From: Ralstonia pickettii
GTDB lineage: Bacteria > Pseudomonadota > Gammaproteobacteria > Burkholderiales > Burkholderiaceae
Reading direction: 5' to 3'
NCBI RefSeq assembly: GCF_016466415.2
Contig: NZ_CP066772.2
Span: 496,001 to 560,000 of the forward strand
DNA: 64,000 nucleotides
Under the pieces are notes generated by a model, which did no database searches, was not told the origin of the DNA, and saw nothing but the letters and a program-made list of their open reading frames with translations. The position numbers and the translations under genes were made by a program. Each line of letters opens with the position of its first letter. Positions within the stretch are counted from its first letter, which is position 1. Below, piece by piece: positions 55,937-64,000 of this stretch.

Positions 55937-57070
55937 ATGAAAACTCGGTGCATCCGTACTGTCCTTCTTGTCCTGGCCGCAACGTGGCTGACGAGCGCTG
56001 CGGCCGCCCAGACCTTCACCTGGGGCGTCTGTGGGCATCCAAGCCCGAGCCAGGCACTCTGGAGCGACTACGCCACACAGTTCGCTACGCTGGAGCAGCG
56101 CGGCTTGAAGAGCTATCGCTTCGACGTGCCGCTCACGAGGGATGGCTCGGCCGCCACGCAATTGCTGCAGGCGCTGGTGCCGCTGTCCCATGCGCACCAC
56201 ATCACGCTGCACCCGATCCTGTACGTGCCCTTCACTTGGGGCGATGCGACCGACAACGGCCGGTATCCCGACTCAGACGCCGGGCTCGAAGCGCAGGGCT
56301 ACGATCGCGTGGCGCCGATCGTCCTGCGGTTCGCTGCTGACATTCGCGACTGGGAGCTGCAGAACGAGTTGAGCCTGCGACAGGGCTTCAAGAGCGGGAC
56401 GGGCACCACCGCCAGCGACTACGCGACGCCGCTGGCGCATCAATGGGCAACCGTGCTGCGCGGCATGTCGCGCGCCGTGCATGATGTCGGCACCCGTACT
56501 GGCCGGCCGCTACGCACGGTGGTCGACACGGTCTACGCAGACTTCGGCCTGATTCCATTCCTGGAAGCGCAAGGCGCGCGGGTCGACAAACTGGCGTACC
56601 ACTATTACTACGGTGGCGGCACCAGCCCATACCGGGTCAGTGTTCCAGGGGGAACGATCGACGTCTTTGCCGAGATGAAAAAGATCGGTAAGCCCGTCAT
56701 CATCAACGAGTTGAACGCCGCCGAAATCTACGCCCCGCTGCGGGGCCAACCGTATGACGACGCGAAGGCCCTGGTCAGCCTGAAAACGCACATCGGCTAC
56801 TTGCTGAACCAGAACGACGCCAATATCGAGGGCGCCGAGTTCTACGAGTTGTATGACGAATCCGGCAAAAACGCTGCCGAGTCCAACTTCGGACTGATGA
56901 AAACGCCGGCGCAGCCCAAAACCCAGATGCTGCTGGCAACGGTGGCCACGTGCGCGATGTTCTCGGCCAGCGAACACGCAACGCTGGTCTCGCAAGGGCT
57001 ATTCACCGAAGCGGACCTGGCTGCAAGGCAGGCCAGTTGCAAGACAACTACCGCTGCGCACACCCGCTAG
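55937..57070 (+). CDS. Secreted clan GH-A-like glycoside hydrolase
   Basis: The 377-residue protein has a signal peptide (MKTRCIRTVLLVLAATWLTS then AAAAQ). The rest reads as a TIM barrel with the two carboxylates of clan GH-A: Asn143-Glu144 in DWELQNELS as acid/base and Glu258 in VIINELNAAE as nucleophile. YHYYYGGG lies between, as in GH39/GH5-like enzymes. It may act on cell-wall or exopolysaccharide. It stands alone between two featureless regions, so it may be acquired. The family number cannot be fixed by eye. Confidence 0.72.
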   Translation: MKTRCIRTVLLVLAATWLTSAAAAQTFTWGVCGHPSPSQALWSDYATQFATLEQRGLKSYRFDVPLTRDGSAATQLLQALVPLSHAHHITLHPILYVPFTWGDATDNGRYPDSDAGLEAQGYDRVAPIVLRFAADIRDWELQNELSLRQGFKSGTGTTASDYATPLAHQWATVLRGMSRAVHDVGTRTGRPLRTVVDTVYADFGLIPFLEAQGARVDKLAYHYYYGGGTSPYRVSVPGGTIDVFAEMKKIGKPVIINELNAAEIYAPLRGQPYDDAKALVSLKTHIGYLLNQNDANIEGAEFYELYDESGKNAAESNFGLMKTPAQPKTQMLLATVATCAMFSASEHATLVSQGLFTEADLAARQASCKTTTAAHTR

Positions 57071-57290
57071 GGACTGCTCACATTTTCAAGAAGGGCCTGA
57101 CGCGCAGGCTAAGCTCAATGCTGCCGCCAGACGGCTCAATTAGCGTCCGCGCAAAACTCTAAACGTCGATACGCCATCGGAACGTTGGCATCAATAAGTT
57201 GCATTGACCCGTTGAAGGCGCACATTTGTGAAATCCCGCGGAGTTGACCGTCAGGTCGGGGCACTGACCCTTCGCGCGAAGCCTCGCGCC

Positions 57291-58817
57291 TCATTGACTT
57301 CCGCCCTGTGCGATATCAGCGTGGGGCCGGTTCCACCACCCGCCCCCGAGCGCCTGAAATAGCGCGGCCGTATCGGAAAATCGGTTGGCGCGTGCCGCTA
57401 TCGTGGCTTGCAGGGCCGTCTGGTAGGCCTGTTCGGCGCTTAGCACGGCGAGGATGTTGACCTGACCGATGGCGCGCTGCTTGTCAGTGATGTCCAGCGT
57501 GGTGCGGGCGGCCTGCTCGGCCTTTAGCGCGGCCTTGAGCACGTCGGCATCAGCATCCAGCGCATGGAGGGTATCGGCGACGTTCTGGAAGGCGGAGATG
57601 ACCGTGCCACGATACTGGGCCTCGGCCTGGTCGACGCCCGCATCGGCGGCGCGTTTCTTGGCCAGCAGCGTGCCACCGTCGAAGAAGGTCTGCGCCACGC
57701 CGCCAACCAGGCTCCAGAACACATTGCCCTGCTGGAACATTTGGCTGAATTGAGAGGCTGTTCCGCCCCGGGTTGCAGACAGAGTGAGCTGGGGCAGCAT
57801 GTTCGCAATGGCCACGCCTACCTGCGCAGTGGCGGCGTGCAGTTGTTCTTCCGCAGCGCGAACATCGGGGCGCTGCCGCACCAGATCAGACGGTAGCGAC
57901 AAGGGCAACTCTTGCGGCAGCGTGAAATCTGCAAATGTGAAAGTGTCCGCGATGCCGTCGCCCGGCAGCTTGCCGGCCAGCGCGGCCAGCAAGTCGCGCT
58001 GCACGGCCAGTTGCTTTTGCAAGTTCGGCAGCGCCTGCTCGGCCTGCGCCAGCGCTGATTGTGCGGCGGCCACGTCGAGACCGGTGACGGCACCCAGCCT
58101 GAACTGCTTGCGCAGGTTGCCGACCAATTGTGTGTTGATGGCCACGATGCGCTTTTGCGCATCGATCTGCGCCCGCAGCGATGCCTCTTGTACCGCTGCC
58201 GCCACGATGTTGGTGGCCAGCGTTAGATGGGCGGCCTCCAACTGGAAGTACTGCGCATCCTCTGCGGCCTTGAGCGACTCAACCTGACGCCGGTTCAAGC
58301 CGAACACGTCAGGTGCGTAGCTGACCGTAACCTGTGCCGTGTGCAGGCTATAGATCTCGGCATTCGAGGTGAGCGACGGGGCGATCGTGCCGACCGCATC
58401 GCGCTTGCGGGCACCCTGGTACGCGCCCTGCACCAACGGGAAGAACGCGCCCTGCTGCGCACTCGTCTGCTGTTGCGCTATGCGCAGCGCCGCTTGCGCT
58501 GCACTCAACGTTGGGCTGGCGGCGAAGGCATTTTCAATGGTCTTGTTCAGCTTGTCCGACTGAAACGTCTTCCACCACTGGTCGGACACCTTCATGCCCG
58601 AGACAAAGCGCTGTGCTTCACCCCCCTGCGTGGCGGCAGAAGACGTCTGCTCCGGCAACGGCTGCGGCGTATAGCCGGACACCTTGGGCGCGTCCGGCAC
58701 CTTGAAATCGGGCCCGACCGCACAGGCGGTGACCAGCAGGCAGGCCACCGCCAGGGTGGTCAGGCGCAGCGAGGCAGAGGTAGAAGGTGACGTGCCAAAG
58801 GCAGTTTTGGAGGGCAT
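57291..58817 (-). CDS. Outer-membrane efflux lipoprotein, NodT/OprM family
   Basis: The 508-residue outer-membrane factor has a lipoprotein signal (ACLLVTACAVGPDFKVP, lipid on the Cys), SDQWWKTFQSDKLNKTIENA (NodT family start), two repeated long helical regions, and LPSDLVRQRPDVRAAEEQLH in the middle. TolC-like channels of this type dock with RND pumps. It is divergent from the adaptor gene across 136 bp, whereas most RND operons keep all three genes on one strand. Confidence 0.92.
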   Translation of the reverse strand: MPSKTAFGTSPSTSASLRLTTLAVACLLVTACAVGPDFKVPDAPKVSGYTPQPLPEQTSSAATQGGEAQRFVSGMKVSDQWWKTFQSDKLNKTIENAFAASPTLSAAQAALRIAQQQTSAQQGAFFPLVQGAYQGARKRDAVGTIAPSLTSNAEIYSLHTAQVTVSYAPDVFGLNRRQVESLKAAEDAQYFQLEAAHLTLATNIVAAAVQEASLRAQIDAQKRIVAINTQLVGNLRKQFRLGAVTGLDVAAAQSALAQAEQALPNLQKQLAVQRDLLAALAGKLPGDGIADTFTFADFTLPQELPLSLPSDLVRQRPDVRAAEEQLHAATAQVGVAIANMLPQLTLSATRGGTASQFSQMFQQGNVFWSLVGGVAQTFFDGGTLLAKKRAADAGVDQAEAQYRGTVISAFQNVADTLHALDADADVLKAALKAEQAARTTLDITDKQRAIGQVNILAVLSAEQAYQTALQATIAARANRFSDTAALFQALGGGWWNRPHADIAQGGSQ

Positions 58818-58953
58818 GCAGGCACCCAGTCTGGACGAATGGCGGCGATTCTAGGGGAGCGGCGATTTGTTGCGAACTGTGATTCATCACAGTAGACCGA
58901 TCTGCAGGCGGCCCGCATCATGCGGGCCAATTTCTATCGTCTGGGGTATTGCC

Positions 58954-60186
58954 GTGCAGGTCGATTACAAATCTGCCGCCATCGGTGGCGCTGTTGCCGC
59001 GCTGGTCGTTGGCTGCCTGATGTGGGGCTTGGGAGGCCAGAAACGGTCCGAAGCCTCGCCCGCTCCGTCGTCACCATCGTCATATGGGGTGGCGCCCCTG
59101 GCTTTGCCGGCAACGGCGTCGCGCGATGGCCAAGCCGTCACGTTGAGCCAGAGTCAGCTCCAGTACATCAAGGTCGCGCCGGTTGAACTACACGACTTTG
59201 CCAACCGCCGTGAAGCCGTCGGCAACATCGATTTCAACCAGGACCGTGCCGTCCAGGTCTTCACGTCGTACCAGGGCAAGATTCGCAACACCTACGCCAA
59301 GGTGGGCGATACGGTGGCCAAGGGCAAGCCGTTGTTCGACATCGACAGTCCCGACCTGGTGCAGGCGGAATCCACGTTGATCTCCACTGCGGGCACGCGT
59401 AAGTTGACCACAGCGGCGCTGGCCCGCGCACGTCAGTTGTTTGAGATTCAGGGCCTTGCGCAGAAAGACCTGGACCAGGCTATCTCCGACCAGCAGGCTG
59501 CGGAGGCCGCCTACAAAGCTGCGCGTGAAGCCCTGACCGTGTTCGGCAAGACGCCCGCACAGATGGACCAGATCGTGGAGACGCGCAAGACCGATTCGCT
59601 GCTGACGGTGGTGAGCCCGATCTCGGGCCAGGTGACTGCGCGCAGCGCACAGCCGGGCTTGCTCTTGCAGCCGGGCAACGGCACGGCGCCATTCACGGTG
59701 GCTGACGTGTCCACCATGTGGATGCAGGCATTCGTGCCGGAAGCCGACGCGCCGCTGCTGCACGTTGGCCAGCCGGTCAAAATTCACGTCATGGCATTTC
59801 CGGGCCGGATCTTCAACGGCAAGATCACCACCGTGGGCGCATCGGTCGACGCCAACACGCACCGCATCCTGGTGCGTTCGGAAATCGACGATCCGAAGCA
59901 CGAACTGCGCCCCGGCATGTTCACGTCATTCGACATCACCACCGGCGCGCCCATCCAATCACCAGCGTTGGCGATGGACGGCGTGGTGCGTGAAGGCGAC
60001 GGCACCATGACCGCATGGGTCACGACGGACCGCAAGCGCTTTGTGCGGCGCGTGATCAAGCTTGGCCTGGAACAGGATGGCTTTGTGCAAGTGCTCGAAG
60101 GCCTGAGCGCGGGCGAACTGGCCGCCAACGAAGGCGCGCTGTACCTGAGCACGGCGGCTGCCGGCAATTTCAACGGCGCCGACTGA
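58954..60186 (+). CDS. RND efflux periplasmic adaptor (membrane-fusion protein)
   Basis: The 410-residue adaptor starts at GTG 58954 with one N-terminal membrane anchor (AAIGGAVAALVVGCLMWGLG). It then has the lipoyl half-motifs (IRNTYAKVGDTVAKGKPLFD and TVVSPISGQVTARSAQPGLL), a helical hairpin between them and a beta-barrel. This is the CusB/CzcB-like arrangement without an obvious C-terminal metal-binding tail. The pump gene follows after 12 bp. Confidence 0.9.
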   Translation: MQVDYKSAAIGGAVAALVVGCLMWGLGGQKRSEASPAPSSPSSYGVAPLALPATASRDGQAVTLSQSQLQYIKVAPVELHDFANRREAVGNIDFNQDRAVQVFTSYQGKIRNTYAKVGDTVAKGKPLFDIDSPDLVQAESTLISTAGTRKLTTAALARARQLFEIQGLAQKDLDQAISDQQAAEAAYKAAREALTVFGKTPAQMDQIVETRKTDSLLTVVSPISGQVTARSAQPGLLLQPGNGTAPFTVADVSTMWMQAFVPEADAPLLHVGQPVKIHVMAFPGRIFNGKITTVGASVDANTHRILVRSEIDDPKHELRPGMFTSFDITTGAPIQSPALAMDGVVREGDGTMTAWVTTDRKRFVRRVIKLGLEQDGFVQVLEGLSAGELAANEGALYLSTAAAGNFNGAD

Positions 60187-60198
60187 GGGGAGTTCACC

Positions 60199-63100
60199 GT
60201 GCTCAAATCAATTCTCAAGCTATCGCTGCTGCGACGGCCGCTGATCCTGTTGTTTCTGCTGGCATTCGTGGCGGCAGGGCTGTTTGCGTATTCCAAGCTC
60301 AACATCGAGGCGTACCCCAACCCCGCACCCGTCATCCTTGAGATCACGGCACAGACGCCCGGCCTGTCGGCCGAAGAAATGGAGCGGTACTACACCGTGC
60401 CGATGGAGATCGGCCTGGCGGCGACGCCAGGCGTGGAGAACATTCGTTCTACCTCGTTCTACGGTCTGTCGTTCGTGCGCGTGACCTTCAAATATGGGAT
60501 CGACTACTACTTTGCTTACACGCAGGCCGCACTTGCCCTCCAGCAGAACGTCAGCCTGCCCAACAACGTGCAACCGCAGATTCAGGCGTCCAGCCTGGTC
60601 GGCGAAGTGGTGCGCTATCAGTTGAAGGGGCCGCCGCACTTTGGTTTGACCAACCTGCGCACCCTGCAGGATTGGGTGCTGCAGCGCCGCCTGAAGACCG
60701 TACCGGGTGTGGCCCAGGTCGTCAGCTGGGGAGGCACGACCAAGGAGTATGACGTCGAGGTCGACCCAAAGAAGCTGGAAGCCTATGGCGTCACCCTGCC
60801 GCAGATGATGACGGCGCTCGGCAATGCCAACATCAACGTCGGCGGACGCACGATCAACTTTGGGCAGCAGTCGGTCAACATCCGCGGCGTGGGTCTGATC
60901 CAAGACGTGAAGGACATCGACAAGATCGTTCTTACGCAGACCAATGGAGTGCCCGTGCAGGTCAAGGATGTGGCGAAGACGAAGATCGGTTTCGCGCCCC
61001 GTCTAGGCATTGCCGGCCGTGACAACGAAAGCGACGTCGTCACCGCCATCGTGGTGATGAACCGCACCATGCAGACCAACGACGTGGTGGCGCGCGTCAA
61101 GGCAGAGCTGGACAAGATCAACACCGATGGCACGCTGCCGGCAGGCGTGAAGGTCGAGCGTTACTACGACCGCTCGGAGCTCGTCTCCGTCACCACGCAC
61201 ACGGTCATGCATGCGCTGCTGTTTGGCTGCCTGCTGGTGTTCTTCATCCAATGGATCTTTCTGGGTGATTTGCGCAGCGCCATCATTGTCAGCGCGAACA
61301 TTCCGTTTGCGCTGTTCTTCAGCATCCTGATCCTCTTGCTGACCGGCGAATCGGCCAACCTGCTCTCAGTGGGCGCGGTGGACTTCGGGATCATCGTCGA
61401 TTCCTCCGTCATCCTGGTCGAGAACATCTTCCGCAACTTCCAGATGCCGGCGGCGGAGCAGACGCGCCTGCTGATGAGTCGCGACGCGAAGGTGCTCGGC
61501 CTCCGTGTGCCGGAGCGCTTGCGCATGATTTTCGTCAGTGCGCTGCAGGTGGATCGCGCCGTGTTCTTCTCCGCCTTGATCACCGTCGCGGCGTTCGTTC
61601 CGCTGTTCACCATGCAGGGGGTGGAGGGCCAGATCTTCGGGCCGATGGCGCGTACCTATGGCTACGCGTTGGCGGGCGCGCTCATCGCCACTTTCACGGT
61701 CACGCCGGCGCTGTGCTCGTACCTGCTGCCCAAGAAGATTGAAGAGAAGGAAACCTGGCTCGTGCGCGCACTGCACAGGCTCTACCAGCCTGCGCTGAAG
61801 TGGTCCCTATCCAACCGGCGCATTGCCGTGACGATCGGCGCGGTCGTGTTGGCGGCAACCGCGGCGCTCATGCCGCTGCTGGGCACGGAGTTCCTGCCCG
61901 CGCTTGAAGAAGGCAACCTGTGGATTCGGCTCACCATGCCGCAAACGGCGTCGCTGGAATCGGGCGTGGTACCGGTCTCGCGCATGCGTCAAATCCTCCT
62001 CAAACACCCCGAGGTGCGCACGGTGGTGTCGGCCCATGGTCGCCCCGACGACGGTAGTGATGCCGCCGGCTTCTACAACGCCGAGTTCTTCGTGCCGCTT
62101 AAACCTTTCGACCAATGGTCGGCGGGGATGACCAAGGAGAAGCTGATCGCGCAGGTGCAGAAAGAGTTCACCAGTGAGTTCACCGGGGTCGGCCTGAATT
62201 TCTCGCAGTACATCCAGGACAACGTGGAAGAGGGATTGTCTGGCGTGAAGGGGGCGAATTCGGTCAAGATCATCGGCCCGGATCTGCAGGTGCTGGAGCG
62301 GCTGGCCGATCAGGTGCAAAGCGAGATGAGCCGCGTCAAAGGCATCACCGACCTGGGCATCTTCCGTGTGCTGGGTCAACCGAACCTGAACGTGCGCATC
62401 AACCGTGAGGCGGCCGCGCGCTATGGACTGAACACGGGGGATGTGAATACCGTGGTCCAAGCGGCGCTGTCGGGTTCCCAGGCCACCACCATCCTGGAAG
62501 GCGATCGGCAGTTCGCACTGACGGTGCGGCTGGCCCCGGAGTACCGCGCCACGATCGATGCGGTGCGCAACATCCGCGTCGCCTACTCGAACGCGAACGG
62601 CGGCAACGCCTACATTCCACTCTCGGCGCTGGCTGACATCACGCTGGATACGGGGGCGTCGTACATCTATCACGAGAAGAACGCCCGCTATATTCCGGTC
62701 AAGTTCAGCGTGCGCGGGCGCGACCTGGGCGGCACGGTCGAAGAAGCGCAGCAGCGCATCGCCCAGCACGTCAAGTTGCCGCAGGGCTACCGCATCGAGT
62801 GGGCAGGTGAGTTTGAAGAACTCGAACAGGCCAAGCAGCGGCTCGCGGTCATGGTGCCGATCAGCATTCTGTTGATTCTGGTGCTGCTCTATGGGTTGTT
62901 CAATTCGCTGCGCGATAGCCTGATGGCGCTGGCCGGTATTCCGTTTGCGATTACCGGTGGGGTCGCGGCCCTGTTCCTGACGGGGTTGGACTTCAGCGTC
63001 TCGGCGGCAATCGGCTTTGTCTCGTTGTTTGGGGTGTCCGTGATGGACGGCATTCTGATGATCACCTACTACAACGACTTGCGCCGAGAGCGCGACCTCC

Positions 63101-63366
63101 AGCCCACGGAAGCCATGTTCCATGCGGCGCAACAGCGGATGCGGCCCATGCTGATGACCGCGCTGTCAGCGTGTATCGGCCTGTTCCCGGCGGCTATTTC
63201 CACGGGCATCGGCAGCCAGGTGCAGCGGCCACTGGCCACCGTGGTTGTGGGCGGCATGCTGGTGGGCCCGTTGATGCTGCTGGTGATCGTGCCGGCCCTG
63301 CGGATGGTATTCCTCGGCAAGGAGCCGCCGCCTGAAGAGCCGACCCTTGAGGAAGCGCCGGTCTGA
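60199..63366 (+). CDS. RND efflux pump, heavy-metal (CusA/CzcA) subfamily
   Basis: The 1055-residue inner-membrane pump has 12 membrane helices and two large periplasmic loops. Helix 4 reads VDFGIIVDSSVILVENI, keeping the Asp-Asp-Glu proton-relay residues of the heavy-metal branch, and GTEFLPALEEGNLWIR is another heavy-metal signature. It would expel metal cations or related compounds with proton influx. The GTG start 60199 has GGGGAG upstream. Substrate ion cannot be told from sequence. Confidence 0.92.
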   Translation: MLKSILKLSLLRRPLILLFLLAFVAAGLFAYSKLNIEAYPNPAPVILEITAQTPGLSAEEMERYYTVPMEIGLAATPGVENIRSTSFYGLSFVRVTFKYGIDYYFAYTQAALALQQNVSLPNNVQPQIQASSLVGEVVRYQLKGPPHFGLTNLRTLQDWVLQRRLKTVPGVAQVVSWGGTTKEYDVEVDPKKLEAYGVTLPQMMTALGNANINVGGRTINFGQQSVNIRGVGLIQDVKDIDKIVLTQTNGVPVQVKDVAKTKIGFAPRLGIAGRDNESDVVTAIVVMNRTMQTNDVVARVKAELDKINTDGTLPAGVKVERYYDRSELVSVTTHTVMHALLFGCLLVFFIQWIFLGDLRSAIIVSANIPFALFFSILILLLTGESANLLSVGAVDFGIIVDSSVILVENIFRNFQMPAAEQTRLLMSRDAKVLGLRVPERLRMIFVSALQVDRAVFFSALITVAAFVPLFTMQGVEGQIFGPMARTYGYALAGALIATFTVTPALCSYLLPKKIEEKETWLVRALHRLYQPALKWSLSNRRIAVTIGAVVLAATAALMPLLGTEFLPALEEGNLWIRLTMPQTASLESGVVPVSRMRQILLKHPEVRTVVSAHGRPDDGSDAAGFYNAEFFVPLKPFDQWSAGMTKEKLIAQVQKEFTSEFTGVGLNFSQYIQDNVEEGLSGVKGANSVKIIGPDLQVLERLADQVQSEMSRVKGITDLGIFRVLGQPNLNVRINREAAARYGLNTGDVNTVVQAALSGSQATTILEGDRQFALTVRLAPEYRATIDAVRNIRVAYSNANGGNAYIPLSALADITLDTGASYIYHEKNARYIPVKFSVRGRDLGGTVEEAQQRIAQHVKLPQGYRIEWAGEFEELEQAKQRLAVMVPISILLILVLLYGLFNSLRDSLMALAGIPFAITGGVAALFLTGLDFSVSAAIGFVSLFGVSVMDGILMITYYNDLRRERDLQPTEAMFHAAQQRMRPMLMTALSACIGLFPAAISTGIGSQVQRPLATVVVGGMLVGPLMLLVIVPALRMVFLGKEPPPEEPTLEEAPV

Positions 63367-63371
63367 GTGAT

Positions 63372-63394
63372 GGCCGCCGCTTCGTGCGGCGGCC
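63372..63394. terminator. Hairpin between the pump and response regulator genes
   Basis: A perfect 9-bp stem GGCCGCCGC/GCGGCGGCC with a TTCGT loop lies between two convergent genes. It lacks a T tract. Confidence 0.6.
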
Positions 63395-63395
63395 C

Positions 63396-64000
63396 CTACG
63401 GTTTGATGATGCCCGAGCTGGAAGCCCTGACCACGGCTTCGATGCGCGTGGCGACGCCCAGCTTTTCGCGCGCATTGTCCATATGGAAATCGACCGTGCG
63501 CTTGGAGAGCCCAAGAATCGTGGCAATCTCACCCGATGTCTTGCCGCGCGCAGACCATGCCAGCACCTCGGCCTCGCGCTCGCTCAGTTGTACGGGCGGA
63601 TGCGCGGTGTGCGTGCGCGGCCGTCTGGCGAGCCGTGTTTGCACAATGCTAATCAGGATTTCGAAGTCGACCGGTTTGGTCACATAGTCATCAGCACCCA
63701 GGCGACGCCCACGCAGTTCGGACTCGCGTTGCGCCATCGCCGTCAGAAAGACGAACGGAATTTCGGCATAACGTGGTGCGAGCGTGCGCAACTGCTCCAG
63801 CAACTCGAATCCGGTCATGCCCGGCATGCCTACGTCGCACAGCACCAGGTCCGGGGCTTCGCGCAGGATCATCGCCAGCCCGGACTCACCATCATGCGCC
63901 GTGATCACGGTGTAACCGTGTTCGGCCAGTTCTTCGGTGATCAGCTCGCCGGTTTCAACGTCGTCTTCAATGCAGAGGATCTTCGGGCTGGCTGGCTTCA
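63396..64000 (-). CDS. NarL/LuxR-type response regulator, start at or just beyond window edge
   Basis: About 201 residues are visible: receiver (ILCIEDDVETGELI, acceptor Asp in LVLCDVGMPGMTGFE, Lys of YVTKPVDF) and a C-terminal LuxR helix-turn-helix (LSEREAEVLAWSARGKTSGE then IATILGLSKRTVDFHM). The visible frame begins with Lys-Pro-Ala-Ser, preceded by the last two bases of a possible ATG, so the start codon may lie one base past the edge. It is convergent with the efflux pump and may regulate it with a sensor encoded outside the window. Confidence 0.9.
   Translation of the reverse strand, partial: KPASPKILCIEDDVETGELITEELAEHGYTVITAHDGESGLAMILREAPDLVLCDVGMPGMTGFELLEQLRTLAPRYAEIPFVFLTAMAQRESELRGRRLGADDYVTKPVDFEILISIVQTRLARRPRTHTAHPPVQLSEREAEVLAWSARGKTSGEIATILGLSKRTVDFHMDNAREKLGVATRIEAVVRASSSGIIKP

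Noticed and set aside
57071-57290. Possible insertion-sequence debris after the glycoside hydrolase
   Set aside because: No terminal inverted repeats, target duplication or transposase fragment could be identified; only an unassigned 220-bp gap can be stated.

Overview
The window is a stretch of a G+C-rich betaproteobacterial genome, most likely the second chromosome or megaplasmid of a Ralstonia close to R. pickettii. The evidence for Ralstonia is a RepA-type initiator beside parA/parB (a secondary replicon, not a dnaA/gyrB chromosome origin), a class D beta-lactamase that closely matches my memory of OXA-22 of R. pickettii, and the overall gene content. No prophage, complete insertion sequence or CRISPR array was seen.

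Replication and partition (1-7.8 kb). A purine permease gene runs off the left edge. Between it and repA (1976-3052) is an origin with about 19 copies of a 16-bp box (consensus CGCAGAAACGGGTACG), a tandem pair of DnaA boxes (1597-1617), five tandem boxes (four at exact 22-bp spacing) at 1632-1736, and one box just before repA. A cold-shock gene converges on repA. parA-parB follow, with palindromic parS-like sites (CTTTCAGCGCTGAAAG) at 1233, 3722, 4567 and 6650, then a KfrA-like coiled-coil protein and galU. Further copies of the 16-bp box are scattered through unrelated genes and intergenic regions as far as 26.0 kb; by eye none occurs beyond that. This dispersed network is the most unusual feature of the window.

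Transport and metabolism (8-34 kb). An alpha-ketoglutarate-type MFS permease is followed by a DctB/DctD-like two-component pair. Next come a YhfC-like membrane protein, a secreted hypothetical protein, a Cache/PAS/GGDEF diguanylate cyclase and a complete branched-chain amino-acid ABC operon (livKHMGF). A LysR regulator faces a quinone oxidoreductase, followed by a YciI-like protein and a ClcB-type chloride channel. After that are a 48-residue protein with a twin palindromic operator, a tetR/PEP-synthase-like pair, a proline iminopeptidase, and a LysR/HAD/D-threonine-aldolase-like set.

33-47 kb. This part holds tRNA-Leu(CAG), the OXA-22-like beta-lactamase, a truncated ArsR remnant bordering an A+T-rich 870-bp gap with an orphan terminator, and a DUF3311/mctP monocarboxylate symporter pair. 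Two divergent sensor kinases follow, then an 870-bp region holding a G-rich mosaic and two similar structured RNA-like elements. A flavodoxin/LysR pair, a DUF2076 gene and an AraC/dienelactone-hydrolase pair complete it.

Aromatic catabolism (47-55.3 kb). Eight tightly packed genes look like an aerobic CoA-dependent anthranilate pathway: ligase, fused monooxygenase/reductase, SDR, enoyl-CoA hydratase, acyl-CoA dehydrogenase, thioesterase, RidA-type deaminase and a MarR regulator.

Right end (55.3-64 kb). An isolated secreted glycoside hydrolase sits between two regions with no recognisable genes. It is followed by a heavy-metal-type RND efflux system (outer-membrane factor divergent from adaptor and pump) and a LuxR-type response regulator cut by the window edge.
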